From Pseudomonadota bacterium (GTDB lineage: Bacteria > Pseudomonadota > Alphaproteobacteria > Rhizobiales > Phreatobacteraceae), in contig JAIUOO010000008.1 of NCBI GenBank assembly GCA_020161695.1, forward strand, positions 101,015 to 165,014: a DNA stretch of 64,000 nucleotides. Reading direction: 5' to 3'. The position numbers and the translations under genes are program-made. Under the pieces are notes generated by a model. It did no database searches, had not been told where the DNA came from, and saw only the letters and a program-made list of their open reading frames with translations. Shown one piece after another: positions 39,368-50,983 of the stretch; the first letter of the stretch is position 1; the number at the start of each line of letters is the position of its first letter.

Positions 39368-41524
39368 TCAGTGCGCGAGGATCGCGAGGAGGAGCAGCGC
39401 CACGATGTTGCAGATCTTGATGGCCGGGTTCACGGCGGGACCCGCCGTGTCCTTGTAGGGGTCGCCGACGGTGTCGCCGGTGACCGAGGCCTTGTGCGCG
39501 TCCGAGCCCTTCAGGTGGGTCACGCCGTCCTTGTCGACGAAGCCGTCCTCGAAGCTCTTCTTGGCATTGTCCCAGGCGCCGCCGCCCGAGGTCATCGAGA
39601 TCGCGACGAACAGGCCGTTGACGATCACGCCGAGCAGCGAGGCGCCGAGCGCCGCGAAGGCCGAGGCCTTCGAGCCCGACATCCACAGCACGCCGAAATA
39701 GGCGACGATCGGCGCCAGAACCGGCAGCAGCGAGGGTATGATCATCTCCTTGATCGCGGCCTTGGTCAGCATGTCGACGGCGCGGGCATAGTCCGGCTTG
39801 TCGGTGCCGGCCATGATGCCCGGCTTCTCCTTGAACTGACGGCGAACCTCTTCCACGACCGAGCCGGCGGCGCGGCCGACGGCGGTCATGGCGATGCCGC
39901 CGAACAGGTAGGGGATGAGGCCGCCGAAGATCAGGCCGGCGACCACATAGGGATCCGACAGGTCGAAGGTGACCGGCGTCATGCCCTTGAAGTAGCTGTA
40001 GGCGGTCGAGCCCGCCTTGTTGGCTTCAGCGATGAAGTAGTTGAGGTCGTAGCTGTAGGCGGCGAACAGCACCAGCGCGCCGAGGCCGGCGGAGCCGATG
40101 GCATAGCCCTTGGTCACGGCCTTGGTGGTGTTGCCGACCGCGTCGAGCGCATCCGTCGAGTGGCGGACTTCCTTCGGGAGGCCGGCCATTTCGGCAATGC
40201 CGCCGGCATTGTCGGTGACCGGGCCGAAGGCGTCGAGCGCGACGATCATGCCGGCGAGGCCGAGCATGGTCGTCACCGCGATGGCCGTGCCGAACAGGCC
40301 GGCCAGCTGGAAGGTGGCGATGATGCCGCCGACGATGACCATGGCCGGCAGCGCCGTCGATTCCAGGCTGACCGCGAGGCCCTGGATCACGTTGGTGCCA
40401 TGGCCGGTGACCGAAGCCTGGGCGATCGAGACCACCGGACGCTTGCCCGTGCCGGTATAGTATTCGGTGATCCAGACGATCAGGCCGGTGACCACGAGGC
40501 CGACGAGGCCGCAGGCGAACAGGGCCGAGCCGGTGACGGTCTTGCCGGCGACCGTACCGATGACGCCCCAGCCGGTGACGAACTGGGTAGCGAGGGCAAG
40601 TCCGCCCACCGACAGGATGCCGGTGACGATCAGGCCCTTGTAGAGCGCGCCCATGATCGAGTTGTTGGCGCCGAGCTTCACGAAGAAGGTGCCGACGATG
40701 GAGGTCACGATGCAGACCGCGCAGATCGCCAGCGGGTAGATCAGCGCCGAGGTGAGCGCGGGCGTGCCCGCGAAGAAGATCGCCGCGAGCACCATGGTCG
40801 CGACCACGGTCACGGCGTAGGTCTCGAACAGGTCGGCGGCCATGCCGGCGCAGTCGCCGACATTGTCGCCCACGTTGTCGGCGATGGTCGCGGGGTTGCG
40901 CGGATCATCCTCCGGAATGCCGGCCTCGACCTTGCCGACGAGGTCGGCGCCGACATCGGCGCCCTTGGTGAAGATGCCGCCGCCGAGACGGGCGAAGATC
41001 GAGATCAGCGAAGCGCCGAAGCCGAGGGCCACGAGGCCGTCGATGACCGTGCGGCTGTTCGGGGCAAGGCCGCCCGGACCGGTCAGGGCCCAGAAATAGA
41101 CGGCGACACCGAGCAGTGCGAGGCCGGCGACCAGCAGGCCGGTGACCGCGCCCGCCTTGAAGGCGATGTCGAGGCCGGCGGCAAGCGACTTCGACGCCGC
41201 CTGCGCCGTGCGCACGTTGGCACGCACCGAGACGTTCATGCCGATGAAGCCGGCGGCGCCCGACAGGACCGCGCCGATCAGGAAGCCGATCGCGACGGTG
41301 GTGCCGAGCAGGTAACCGACGAGGACGAGGATGACGAGGCCGACGACCGAGATGGTCAGATACTGGCGGCGCAGATAGGCCGCGGCGCCCTCGGCGACCG
41401 CGCCGGCGATCTCCTGCATGCGGGCACTGCCTGCATCGGCCGCCAGCAGCGACTTGGTCGCCCATACGCCATAGACCACGGACAGAAGTCCGCAGCCGAT
41501 AATTACCCACAAGGCTGTCGTCAT
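39368..41524 (-). CDS. hppA: Proton-pumping inorganic pyrophosphatase, K+-independent type
   Basis: HppA couples pyrophosphate hydrolysis to proton export in the inner membrane (or acidocalcisomes). It has 718 aa with about 16 membrane helices. The active-site motif [20 protein letters not shown], the second [20 protein letters not shown] and the C-terminal [20 protein letters not shown] bear the acidic Mg/PPi ligands. The sequence GNTTKAV, with Lys where K+-dependent enzymes have Ala, indicates K+ independence. The start ATG 41524 gives the family length. Confidence 0.97.
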   Translation of the reverse strand: MTTALWVIIGCGLLSVVYGVWATKSLLAADAGSARMQEIAGAVAEGAAAYLRRQYLTISVVGLVILVLVGYLLGTTVAIGFLIGAVLSGAAGFIGMNVSVRANVRTAQAASKSLAAGLDIAFKAGAVTGLLVAGLALLGVAVYFWALTGPGGLAPNSRTVIDGLVALGFGASLISIFARLGGGIFTKGADVGADLVGKVEAGIPEDDPRNPATIADNVGDNVGDCAGMAADLFETYAVTVVATMVLAAIFFAGTPALTSALIYPLAICAVCIVTSIVGTFFVKLGANNSIMGALYKGLIVTGILSVGGLALATQFVTGWGVIGTVAGKTVTGSALFACGLVGLVVTGLIVWITEYYTGTGKRPVVSIAQASVTGHGTNVIQGLAVSLESTALPAMVIVGGIIATFQLAGLFGTAIAVTTMLGLAGMIVALDAFGPVTDNAGGIAEMAGLPKEVRHSTDALDAVGNTTKAVTKGYAIGSAGLGALVLFAAYSYDLNYFIAEANKAGSTAYSYFKGMTPVTFDLSDPYVVAGLIFGGLIPYLFGGIAMTAVGRAAGSVVEEVRRQFKEKPGIMAGTDKPDYARAVDMLTKAAIKEMIIPSLLPVLAPIVAYFGVLWMSGSKASAFAALGASLLGVIVNGLFVAISMTSGGGAWDNAKKSFEDGFVDKDGVTHLKGSDAHKASVTGDTVGDPYKDTAGPAVNPAIKICNIVALLLLAILAH

Positions 41525-41757
41525 CGATGTTTCCTCTGTCGCGGCGCCCGCACGCGGGGCGTCCGACCGGCCTTCCCGTGCCGGATATTGCCTGCTCGTT
41601 CTTTTTGCGGCTCGGACCGGCTCACGCCCACCCCACCACGAGTCCGACGCTTTTTTGCCAAAGTCGCGCGGGCGAAGCAACGGATGGGAGCCGTGCGCGG
41701 CTCGGTCTTTTGGCGGTTATTCAGGGATTTCGAGGGATTCCAGAAAGGACCGCCCGG

Positions 41758-42972
41758 TCAGGCCACCGCCACCCGCCGCCGCGTGCCGACCACAAGCGCC
41801 ACGGCCGCAGCCGCAACGATCGGAAAGACCACCCAGTTCACCGCATCCCAGCCATAGGTCGTGACGATCTGGCCCGACGAGAACGAGCCGACCGCCATCA
41901 CGCCGAAGACGCAGAAGTCGTTGACCGACTGGACGTGGGTGCGCTCCTCCGGCCGCGCGGCAGCGGCGACCATGGCGCTGGCGCCGATATAGCCGAAGTT
42001 CCAGCCGAGCCCGAGCAGGACCAGCGCCACGTAGAAATGCGCCACGGTGATGCCGAGCAGCGCCACGACCGCCGAGAAGGCCGTCAGCGCCAGGCCGACC
42101 GCCACCACCTTGGGCGCACCGTAGCGGGTGATGAAATGTCCGGTGAAGAAGCTCGGCGCATACATGGCGATGACGTGCCACTGGATGCCGTAGGCCGCCG
42201 CGTCCACCGTGTGGTCGCAGGCGATCATGGCGAGCGGCGCGGCCGTCATGACGAAGTTCATCAGCATGTAGGTCCCCGCCCCGCAGATGACGGCGGTCAG
42301 GAACGAGCGGTCGCGGAAATAGTCCGAGATCGGCCGGCGCACCGTGCCCGCGGGCGCCGGCTTCGGCTTCGGAATGTCGATGAAGGAGAGGATCACGCCG
42401 GCGGCCAGCGCCACCACCGCCTGGCCGAGATAGGTGCCGGCGAACAGCACCGGCGGCATCGCATCCTTGGTCCAGACGACGAGCTGCGGTCCGACCACGC
42501 CCGCGATGATGCCGCCCGTCATGACCCAGGAGATCGCCTTCGGCCGGAACGCGTCGGAAGCCGTATCGGCAGCCGCGAAGCGGTAGCTCTGCGCGGCGGA
42601 GGCATAGAATCCGGCCGAGAACGTCGCGAGACAGAAGATCGGGAAGCTCGACCAGACGACGCCGAGATAGCCGAACAGGCCGGTGAGCACGCCGGCGGCC
42701 GTCGCCATCTGGTAGGCGGTGCGGCGGCCGTAGCGGCGCACGAGCATGCCCACCGGCAGCGAGGCCGCGGCAAGGCCGACGACGAAGATCGAAATGGGGA
42801 GTGTCGCCAGCGAGCGGACCGGCGCGAGCTGCGCGCCGACGATCGCGCCGGTGGCGAACATGACGGTCGTATTGGCGCCGGCCAGCGCCGTCGCCAACGC
42901 CAGAATGAAGGCGTTGCGCCGCGCCAGCCGGTCGTCGTGGTGGTGCGCAGTGTCGGAGACGGAAGCTGTCAT
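41758..42972 (-). CDS. Major facilitator superfamily transporter
   Basis: The 404-aa inner-membrane protein has twelve predicted helices. The MFS loop 2-3 motif is VGMLVRRYGRRTAYQMATAA, with typical glycine-rich helices. A central hydrophilic loop (about 195-215) contains PKPKPAPAGTVRRPISDYF. The substrate cannot be read; the late segment RPEERTHVQSVNDF is also seen in the drug-efflux-type group. It is downstream of hppA's divergent side, and is likely monocistronic. Confidence 0.9.
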   Translation of the reverse strand: MTASVSDTAHHHDDRLARRNAFILALATALAGANTTVMFATGAIVGAQLAPVRSLATLPISIFVVGLAAASLPVGMLVRRYGRRTAYQMATAAGVLTGLFGYLGVVWSSFPIFCLATFSAGFYASAAQSYRFAAADTASDAFRPKAISWVMTGGIIAGVVGPQLVVWTKDAMPPVLFAGTYLGQAVVALAAGVILSFIDIPKPKPAPAGTVRRPISDYFRDRSFLTAVICGAGTYMLMNFVMTAAPLAMIACDHTVDAAAYGIQWHVIAMYAPSFFTGHFITRYGAPKVVAVGLALTAFSAVVALLGITVAHFYVALVLLGLGWNFGYIGASAMVAAAARPEERTHVQSVNDFCVFGVMAVGSFSSGQIVTTYGWDAVNWVVFPIVAAAAVALVVGTRRRVAVA

Positions 42973-43264
42973 GGCGTCACAGGACGGTTATTTCCCGCCC
43001 TGGCCTCGATCGGGAAGCCCGTGACGCAGGAAGCCGGCACGGGGAGAATTTCTCACTCGATTAGCCGGAATCGACAGCGCCAGCCAGACGCCTTCAGACG
43101 GAGTGGGCTGCGTGCCGGGCATGGTGCCGCCGGCACGGAGCTACGAAGCGGACAGGCAGCCCTGCATGCCCGGCGCTTGCCGTAGGGCATCGATTGCGGC
43201 CACATCGGCCCCGAAACGCCGGGCGAAATGCCCCGAATGCCCTGTTCAGACTGCAAGAGGCCGC

Positions 43265-44374
43265 ATGAGCCAGCTCTTCTCGCCCTTCGCCATCGGTCCC
43301 GTGACCCTCGCCAACCGCATCGTGGTTGCGCCCATGTGCCAGTATTCCGCCGACGACGGCTCCATGAACGACTGGCACCTGCAGCACCTGATGAGCCTGG
43401 CCATGTCCGGCGCGGCGATGGTGGTGGTCGAGGCGACGGCGGTCGAGCGGCACGGCCGGATCACACATGGCTGCGTCGGCCTCTATTCCGACAGCAACGA
43501 ACTGGCGCTGGGCCGGGTTCTGGCCGCGGCCCGGGGCGTCGCCCTGCCCGGCACGAAGTTCTGCATCCAGATCGGCCATGCCGGCCGAAAGGCCTCCTCC
43601 GAGCGGCCGTGGGAAGGCGGCGGCCCTCTGAAGGACAATGCCGACCCGTGGCCGACCGTGGCGGCGTCCGCCATTCCCTTCGACGAGGGCTGGCACATGC
43701 CGCGTGAGCTGACCGGCCAGGACAAGATGCGCATCGGCTGCGCCTTCGTCGATGCGGCCAGGCGCGCCGCCCGGCTCGGCTTCGACGCGATCGAGCTGCA
43801 CATGGCCCACGGCTATCTGCTCCACAATGTCATGAGCCCCGTCTCCAACAAGCGCACGGACGCGTTCGGCGGCTCGCGCGAGAACCGCTTCGCCTGGCCG
43901 CTCTCCATCGCCGAGGCCGTGCGCAAGGCCGTCCCGGACACCATCGCGGTCGGCGCCCGCATCACCGGTCAGGACTGGACCGATGACGGCCTGCAGGTCG
44001 AGGACGCAGTGGCGCTCGGGGCCGAGCTCAAGGCCGCCGGCCTCGATTTCGTCTGCGTGTCCTCCGGCGGCATCCACCCGAAGATCCGCATCTCGGTGAA
44101 GCCCGGCTATCAGGTTCCCTTCGCCGAGGCGGTGAAGCAGGGCTCCGGCATCGCGACGCGCGCGGTCGGCATGATCGGCACGGCGAAACAGGCCGAGGAG
44201 ATCATCGCAAGCGGCGCCGCCGACATGGTCGCGCTTGCCCGCGGCATGCTCGACGACCCGCGCTGGGGCTGGCATGCCGCCGAGGAACTCGGCGCGGACA
44301 TCCCCTTCCCGCCGCAATATGCGCGCGTCGCGAAGAAGGTCTGGCCGGGAGCGGCGCTGGCGCGTCCGCGCTGA
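43265..44374 (+). CDS. NADH:flavin oxidoreductase, Old Yellow Enzyme family (YqjM-like)
   Basis: This is a 369-aa FMN-dependent ene-reductase. The N-terminus LFSPFAIGPVTLANRIVVAP leads to MCQYSADDGSMNDWHLQHLM, in which the cysteine typical of YqjM-type enzymes is present. The active-site HAGRKASSERPW and MAHGYLLHNVMSPVSNKRTD supply FMN and substrate contacts. AAGAGG upstream of ATG 43265 fixes the start. It would reduce activated double bonds using NAD(P)H; the natural substrate is unknown. Confidence 0.94.
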   Translation: MSQLFSPFAIGPVTLANRIVVAPMCQYSADDGSMNDWHLQHLMSLAMSGAAMVVVEATAVERHGRITHGCVGLYSDSNELALGRVLAAARGVALPGTKFCIQIGHAGRKASSERPWEGGGPLKDNADPWPTVAASAIPFDEGWHMPRELTGQDKMRIGCAFVDAARRAARLGFDAIELHMAHGYLLHNVMSPVSNKRTDAFGGSRENRFAWPLSIAEAVRKAVPDTIAVGARITGQDWTDDGLQVEDAVALGAELKAAGLDFVCVSSGGIHPKIRISVKPGYQVPFAEAVKQGSGIATRAVGMIGTAKQAEEIIASGAADMVALARGMLDDPRWGWHAAEELGADIPFPPQYARVAKKVWPGAALARPR

Positions 44375-44383
44375 GCCTGTCCG

Positions 44384-45799
44384 TCAGTTCTGGGCGCCCT
44401 TGCCGCCGACATCCTCCATCGCCGGATCGGCCGGTCTCGCTCCGGCCGCCCGGTTGACGAAGACCGTGACGACCCAGAGCACGATGCCGATCCCCATCAG
44501 CACGCCGGCGATCCGGTACTGAACGGGGTCGCGCCCGGTCCACGGCCCGGCCAGGAAGGCGCAGGACAGCGCCCCGAGGATCGGCAGGAAGGTCGGCGTC
44601 CGGAAATGCTTGTGGTCGACCGGGTCCTTGCGCAGCACGAGCACGGCAACGTTCACCACGGTGAAGACGCAGAGCAGCAGCAGCGCGGTCGTGCCGCCGA
44701 GCGCCGGAACCTCGCCGACGAAGGTGATCAGCGCGAAGGCCAGCAGCGTGGTGAAGCCGATCGCTATGTAAGGCGTCCGGCGGGTCGGGTGGACCTTGCC
44801 GAGCACCGGCGGCAGCACCTGTTCGCGGCTCATGCCGTAGACGAGGCGCGAGGCCATCAGCATGTTGATGAGGGCCGAGTTTGCCACCGCGAACATGGTG
44901 ATGAAGCCGAAAACCCAGATCGGGAAATTCGGCGCGCCGGCCTGCACGACCTTCAGCAGCGGTGTCTCGCCCGACCCCAGTTCCTCCGGCGCCACCAGCG
45001 TGATCGCCGAGATCGAAACCAGCACGTAGATGACGCCGGCGATCAGCAGGCCGGCCAGCAGGACGCGCGGGAAGATGCGCGTCGGGTCCCGGGTCTCCTC
45101 CGCCATGTTCACGGAGTCCTCGAAGCCCACCATGGCGAAGAAGGCAAGCGTGGTGGCCGCGATCACCGGCCAGAACAGCCCGCCGCCATCGGCTGGCTTG
45201 AACTGGGTGATGCGCGAGACGTCGCCTTGCCCGAGGCTGATCGCCCAGAGGCCGATGACGATGATGATCAACAGGCCCGTCAGTTCGACTGCGGTCAGCA
45301 GAACGTTGGCCTTCACGCTTTCGCCGACGCCGCGCAGGTTGATCGCCGCGACGAGGGCCATGAAGCCGAGCCCCACCGCCGTGATGCCAGAGGCCGAGAA
45401 GTTGAACCCGAAGGCGTGGGACAGGTTCGCCGCAAATGCCCGCGAGGCCGTCGATGACGAGGTGATGCCCGAGCACATCACCGCGAAGGCGACGATGAAC
45501 GTGATGAAATGGATGCCGAAGGCGCGGTGCGTATAGAGCGCGGCCCCCGCCGCCCGGGGGTACTTCGTCACCAGTTCCAGATAGGAAAAGGCGGTGATCA
45601 GGGCGACGACGAAAGCGACGACGAAGGGCAGCCAGACCACTCCGCCCACCTGTTTGGCAACCTGCCCTGTCAGCGCATAGATGCCGGTGCCGAGAATGTC
45701 ACCGACGATGAACAGCAGCAGCAGCCACGGCCCCATCACCCTGTGGAGACTGGGCGCGGCCGGGGGCGTGGCGGCCGGATTGACGGCTGCATCGGTCAT
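44384..45799 (-). CDS. APC-family amino acid permease
   Basis: The 471-aa membrane protein has about twelve helices. The N-terminal GPWLLLLFIVGDILGTGIYA and AFSYLELVTKYPRAAGAALY are the APC substrate-binding region, and ATTLAFFAMVGFEDSVNMAE is the conserved helix 6-7 block. It starts at ATG 45799 with GGAGAG upstream. The substrate is probably an amino acid or amine. It converges with the OYE gene (9 bp between stops). Confidence 0.92.
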   Translation of the reverse strand: MTDAAVNPAATPPAAPSLHRVMGPWLLLLFIVGDILGTGIYALTGQVAKQVGGVVWLPFVVAFVVALITAFSYLELVTKYPRAAGAALYTHRAFGIHFITFIVAFAVMCSGITSSSTASRAFAANLSHAFGFNFSASGITAVGLGFMALVAAINLRGVGESVKANVLLTAVELTGLLIIIVIGLWAISLGQGDVSRITQFKPADGGGLFWPVIAATTLAFFAMVGFEDSVNMAEETRDPTRIFPRVLLAGLLIAGVIYVLVSISAITLVAPEELGSGETPLLKVVQAGAPNFPIWVFGFITMFAVANSALINMLMASRLVYGMSREQVLPPVLGKVHPTRRTPYIAIGFTTLLAFALITFVGEVPALGGTTALLLLCVFTVVNVAVLVLRKDPVDHKHFRTPTFLPILGALSCAFLAGPWTGRDPVQYRIAGVLMGIGIVLWVVTVFVNRAAGARPADPAMEDVGGKGAQN

Positions 45800-45942
45800 T
45801 CCGGAACTCTCCTGAAGCGGCTGACGATCCGTGCCCCGGCAGCTGTCTGTCCGGTTGTTACGTTCCGCCGTCGCCCGCGGCAATGGCCGCGAGGCACGGA
45901 TGGCGTGACCAAACAGGAAAACACCGGTCCACAGCGCTCCCT

Positions 45943-45970
45943 TTGCTTACGCGAAGCTTGCGCCTATAAG
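45943..45970 (+). promoter_or_regulatory. Candidate promoter of aroQ-accBC
   Basis: TTGCTT and TATAAG are separated by 16 nt and lie about 75 nt upstream of aroQ. The spacing and -10 are good, the -35 is only fair. Confidence 0.45.
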
Positions 45971-46047
45971 GGCGCGCCCGCAGGCGCCTGCCTGTCGGGC
46001 CCCGCGCGATTCCGCCTGTTACCGAACGGATTCCAAGAACCCGGCGC

Positions 46048-46497
46048 ATGAGCACCGTCTTCGTCCTGAACGGCCCGAACCTCAACCTGCTCGGCACGCG
46101 CGAACCGGCCATCTATGGCTCGACCACGCTTGCCGACATCGAGGCGCTGTGCCGGGCCGAGGCCGGCAAGCACGGGCTGTCCGTCGACTTCCGCCAGTCG
46201 AACCTCGAGGGCGTGCTGGTCGACTGGATCCACGAGGCGGGCAAGGCTTTCGCGGCCGGCACCCTCAAGGGCGTCGTGTTCAATGCCGGCGCCTATACCC
46301 ACACCTCGCTCGCCCTTGCCGACGCCACCAAGGCGACCGGCATTCCGCTGGTCGAGGTCCATATCTCCAATGTGCATGCCCGCGAGCCGGTGCGGCACCA
46401 TTCGTTCCTGTCACCCGTCGCGCGCGGCATCATCGTGGGGTTCGGTCCCCTCGGCTACGCGCTCGGCATCGCCGCGCTCGCATCCCTGACCGCCTGA
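46048..46497 (+). CDS. aroQ: Type II 3-dehydroquinate dehydratase
   Basis: AroQ forms 3-dehydroshikimate from 3-dehydroquinate in the shikimate pathway as a dodecamer. It has 149 aa. The N-terminal [20 protein letters not shown] carries the catalytic Tyr23 and Arg18. The substrate-binding segments are [13 protein letters not shown] and [20 protein letters not shown], whose first histidine is the general acid. accB follows 33 nt downstream, a gene order found across alphaproteobacteria. Confidence 0.97.
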   Translation: MSTVFVLNGPNLNLLGTREPAIYGSTTLADIEALCRAEAGKHGLSVDFRQSNLEGVLVDWIHEAGKAFAAGTLKGVVFNAGAYTHTSLALADATKATGIPLVEVHISNVHAREPVRHHSFLSPVARGIIVGFGPLGYALGIAALASLTA

Positions 46498-46530
46498 CGG
46501 CGGCGGCGGCAATCAGTTCAAGAGGGCACC

Positions 46531-47016
46531 ATGCTCAAAGGCAAATCCCCCATCGATACCGCGATGATCCGCGAGCTGGCTCAGGTTCTGGCCGACACGG
46601 ACCTGACCGAGATCGAGATCGAGCACGAGGCGCTAAAGATCCGCGTCGCCCGGCAGGTCACCGTCCACGCCACCGTCGCCGCGCCCGCGCAGATGGCCGC
46701 AGCTCCGGCCTACGCCCCCCTGGCCGCTCCCGCGGCGATTGCCGCGCCGGCAGCGGCCGCCGGCGATGATCCGCGCAAGCATCCCGGCGTCGTGCCCTCG
46801 CCCATGGTCGGCACCGCCTATCGCCGCCCCTCGCCCGACGCCAAGCCCCTCATCGAGGTCGGCCAGCAGGTCAAGGAGGGCGATCGCCTCTGCCTGATCG
46901 AGGCGATGAAGACCTTCAACGACATCGTCGCCCCGCGCGCCGGCACGGTCACGCGCATCCTGTTCGAGGACGGCCGGCCGGTCGAATACGGCGAACCGCT
47001 GATGATCATCGAGTGA
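46531..47016 (+). CDS. accB: Acetyl-CoA carboxylase biotin carboxyl carrier protein
   Basis: AccB carries biotin in acetyl-CoA carboxylase, the first step of fatty-acid synthesis. It has 161 aa. An N-terminal helical part is followed by an Ala/Pro-rich linker (about 50-80). The C-terminal biotinyl domain has the site EAMKTFN with K127 as the biotinylated lysine. A GTGA overlap joins it to accC. Confidence 0.97.
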   Translation: MLKGKSPIDTAMIRELAQVLADTDLTEIEIEHEALKIRVARQVTVHATVAAPAQMAAAPAYAPLAAPAAIAAPAAAAGDDPRKHPGVVPSPMVGTAYRRPSPDAKPLIEVGQQVKEGDRLCLIEAMKTFNDIVAPRAGTVTRILFEDGRPVEYGEPLMIIE

Positions 47017-47027
47017 GCGCCCAGCCC

Positions 47028-48383
<1,356 letters not shown>

Positions 48384-48422
48384 CGAACCGAGCCGCGCAC
48401 CACCCCACTGCTGCCGCGCCTC

Positions 48423-48447
48423 GGACTGACGTCAGGCCTCAGTCCTT
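48423..48447 (+). terminator. Possible terminator after accC
   Basis: The perfect 7-bp stem ggactga / tcagtcc with a 9-nt loop is followed by TT. It lies 40 nt after the accC stop. The T-run is weak. Confidence 0.45.
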
Positions 48448-48504
48448 CACGCGGCGACTGCATCTATCGCAAGATGTGCAGGCAGGTGCGGCGGGGACGG
48501 CAGG

Positions 48505-49200
48505 ATGTTTCATCCTTGGAAGGGCGGCCAGTGGGGCCTGAGCGACAACGCTCTCGGCGGCCGGCGGCTGCTTGTCCTCGGAGAGTCGCACTACTCGAGG
48601 AAGTTCCGTGTCTGGGACCGCCACCCGGACATGACGAACTGGTGCGTCGCTGAATTCCTGAAAGGCGCAGGCGGCGAACTCCGGCCGGAAGCGCGCCGCT
48701 TCTACGCCAAGCTCACATCTCTCATCAGCGGCCGCCCCTCGGACACCCTGTCGGCGGATGATCGGCGGAACATCTGGGACAGCATCACCTACTACAACTA
48801 CATCCCGTGGATAGCCGCCAATGAGGCCGGGGTAGCGCCACCGGAGGCCATGTGGCACGGCGAGGCGCCGCTCGCCTTTCAGCACATCGTCGGTCGATCC
48901 GAGGCCGAGGCCATCATCGTCTGTGGCTCGCGGCTCTGGGCGCGGATGCAGGAGGGCCTGCCCGGCGCGCCAACCTTCGAATTCGAGGGCACTCAGCGCC
49001 GGGCGCGGCTCTATGGGCCGGACAAGGCGGTTGCAGCGCCGATGTGGCATCCCTCGGCGGGGCGCGGCTGGAGTACCGCCCGGTTTCGGCCGGTGCTCGC
49101 CTTTCTCTTCCGGCATCTCGAAGACCAGCGCGTCAGGAACGGGCACCCTCCGCCGCCCGACGCCGAACAGCGCCTGGAGGTCGGCGCGGACGGCGCTTGA
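48505..49200 (+). CDS. Hypothetical protein, uracil-DNA-glycosylase-like features
   Basis: This is a 231-aa soluble protein. GRRLLVLGESHYSRKF near the N-terminus resembles the first conserved loop of the uracil-DNA glycosylase superfamily (a G-E followed by a polar residue). Near the C-terminus, PMWHPSAGRGWS resembles the HPS motif of that fold. Between them are an aromatic segment DSITYYNYIPW and IIVCGSRLW. The catalytic residues of known UDG classes are not identifiable, so this is a fold-level guess. It stands alone after the acc operon, and its tail is Pro-rich. Confidence 0.6.
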   Translation: MFHPWKGGQWGLSDNALGGRRLLVLGESHYSRKFRVWDRHPDMTNWCVAEFLKGAGGELRPEARRFYAKLTSLISGRPSDTLSADDRRNIWDSITYYNYIPWIAANEAGVAPPEAMWHGEAPLAFQHIVGRSEAEAIIVCGSRLWARMQEGLPGAPTFEFEGTQRRARLYGPDKAVAAPMWHPSAGRGWSTARFRPVLAFLFRHLEDQRVRNGHPPPPDAEQRLEVGADGA

Positions 49201-49311
49201 ACATCGTCGCATCCGGTCAGGAGGCGTTGACATCGCTTGCCTCCGCACACGCCGCAGACAAGGTCGCTCCTGATGCCGTGGGGAGATCGCCCGCCTGCCC
49301 GCCCCACGCGA

Positions 49312-49932
49312 TCATCCCTCGGGCGGATCGCCGCGCCAGGTCGGCTGGCGCGGATGGATGGCGTCCTTGAACAGATCGAACCCCTTCCAGGCCGGCTCGA
49401 CCGGGTCGCAGTGCGGCGCGGGAACGTAAGCCGACGCCTCGACCATCTGCAGCTTCGGGATATAGCGCGGGCAGTTCGGGAAGATCGCGGTCGCCTGCAC
49501 CCTCACGATCAGCTGGGCGCCGACCGTCTCGCCCATCAAAGGGTCGTCGCGCGACACGGTTGCGGTGCCGTTGACCCGCAGCCGGCGCGGCCGTTCGTGC
49601 AGGTCGATAAACAGCATGCCGACCTGCGCGTTCGCCAGCATGTTGCCGAGGCTCTTGAACATGCCGTTGCCGTCATAGTCCGGAAAGGCCAGTTCGGACG
49701 CGCCTGTCACCCGCACGAAGCCGGGAGCACCGCCCTTGAACGAGCAGTCCGGGCGGCCTTCCGCATCGGCGGTCGCCAGGAAGAAGTAGATCGAGCCTTC
49801 GATGAAGGCCCTGTCGTCCGGGCTGAATGCCGTGCGGGCCAGCTTCTCCTCCAGCCGGTCCGAAATGCGGCGGCTGTCGAACTGGTCCTGCAGGGCGCGA
49901 TTGCCGTCGTGATAGAGGATGGACTGCGTCAT
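49312..49932 (-). CDS. Pyridoxamine 5'-phosphate oxidase-like FMN-binding protein
   Basis: The 206-aa protein has the split-barrel flavin-binding fold, with IEGSIYFFLATADAEGRPDC, SFKGGAPGFVRVTG and LANAQVGMLFIDLHERPRRL. This is the PPOX-like family that includes general stress and heme-related proteins, not PdxH itself. The C-terminal half is less conserved. The start ATG 49932 has GGGAGGC upstream. The gene points towards the hypothetical gene at 48505. Confidence 0.85.
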   Translation of the reverse strand: MTQSILYHDGNRALQDQFDSRRISDRLEEKLARTAFSPDDRAFIEGSIYFFLATADAEGRPDCSFKGGAPGFVRVTGASELAFPDYDGNGMFKSLGNMLANAQVGMLFIDLHERPRRLRVNGTATVSRDDPLMGETVGAQLIVRVQATAIFPNCPRYIPKLQMVEASAYVPAPHCDPVEPAWKGFDLFKDAIHPRQPTWRGDPPEG

Positions 49933-50172
49933 ACGGAGCCTCCCTCTCGTGCGGCAGGTCCGAAGCGTCGAGCACGCGACGGTCTGCCGGTGGCGAGACT
50001 GACGACCATAGGCCGATACCGGAGCTATGGCGACGGCACGGCCACGTCCGGCATGTCGGCCGGTGGCATGCTCGCTGCTCGCTGCTCGCCTGGCGCCGCG
50101 CTTTCACAACTGCGTGTGATGCATCCGTTCGGCATCCTGCCGCGTATGATTGACGTGCAAGGGGAACCGCCC

Positions 50173-50808
50173 ATGTCCGTCGCCAACACCGCCAGCCTGT
50201 TCCGTCCGAGCCGTCGCTCCCTGATCGCCGCCACGGCGTCGCTGGTCGCGGCTCCGGCACTTGCCCAGACGTCCAGCGGCCCGGTCTCGAGACCACAGGT
50301 CTCGACGACGCCGTCCTATTCGCTGTCCTCGTCCACCGCCTACGCCTTCTCGTTCGAGGGGCTGGAGGGCGGCACGGTCAGCCTCGGCGACCATGCCGGG
50401 CGCGTCCTGCTGGTCGTCAACACCGCCTCGTCCTGCGGGTTCACCCCGCAATATGCCGACCTGCAGACGCTGTGGGGGCGCTATCGCGACAGCGGGCTGA
50501 CCATCGTCGGCGTGCCGTCGGACGACTTCAACCAAGAGCGCGGCACCGCGAGGGAGATCGCCGAGCTCTGCTCCGGTATCTATGGCGTCGCCTTCCCGAT
50601 GACCGCCAAGCAGAAGGTGACCGGCGGCGAGGCCCATCCCTTCTATCGCTGGGTCGCGGCGCAGCGCCCTTCCGACATCCCCACCTGGAACTTCCACAAA
50701 TATGTCATCGGCCGAAACGGGCAGGTCGCCGGCGCCTTCCCGGCGCGCGTGCGGCCGACCGACCCGCGCATCGTCGCCCTGATCGAGGCGCAGCTGGCGG
50801 CCTCGTGA
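50173..50808 (+). CDS. Exported glutathione peroxidase-family thiol peroxidase
   Basis: This is a 211-aa peroxidase with a twin-arginine-like signal (SRRSLIAATASLVAAPALAQ), so it is likely periplasmic. The peroxidatic residue is C88 in VNTASSCGFTPQY (cysteine, not selenocysteine). The tryptophan motif is TWNFHKYVI. A second cysteine, C133 in EIAELCSGIYGVAFPM, is where thioredoxin-type GPx enzymes keep the resolving cysteine, so it probably uses thioredoxin-like reductants. The exported form is less usual than the cytoplasmic one. Confidence 0.88.
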   Translation: MSVANTASLFRPSRRSLIAATASLVAAPALAQTSSGPVSRPQVSTTPSYSLSSSTAYAFSFEGLEGGTVSLGDHAGRVLLVVNTASSCGFTPQYADLQTLWGRYRDSGLTIVGVPSDDFNQERGTAREIAELCSGIYGVAFPMTAKQKVTGGEAHPFYRWVAAQRPSDIPTWNFHKYVIGRNGQVAGAFPARVRPTDPRIVALIEAQLAAS

Positions 50809-50983
50809 CTGCCGGGTGCTGGTTGCAGCCCACCGCGCGCTACATGATCGACCGCAGCGCCTGCGACCAGTATCCGCGCGTGATCGGGCAGCATCCGGTC
50901 ACGCATAAAGTCAGGCCCTGCCCCCCGCGAAGCGCGGGCGCACCCCTTCGCAATGCGGTGGAATCTCCTGTATGCAGGATGTG

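Noticed and set aside
39371..41857. 828-aa frame antisense to hppA
   Set aside because: It is low-complexity in Asp, Glu, Gly and Arg and opposite a complete pyrophosphatase.
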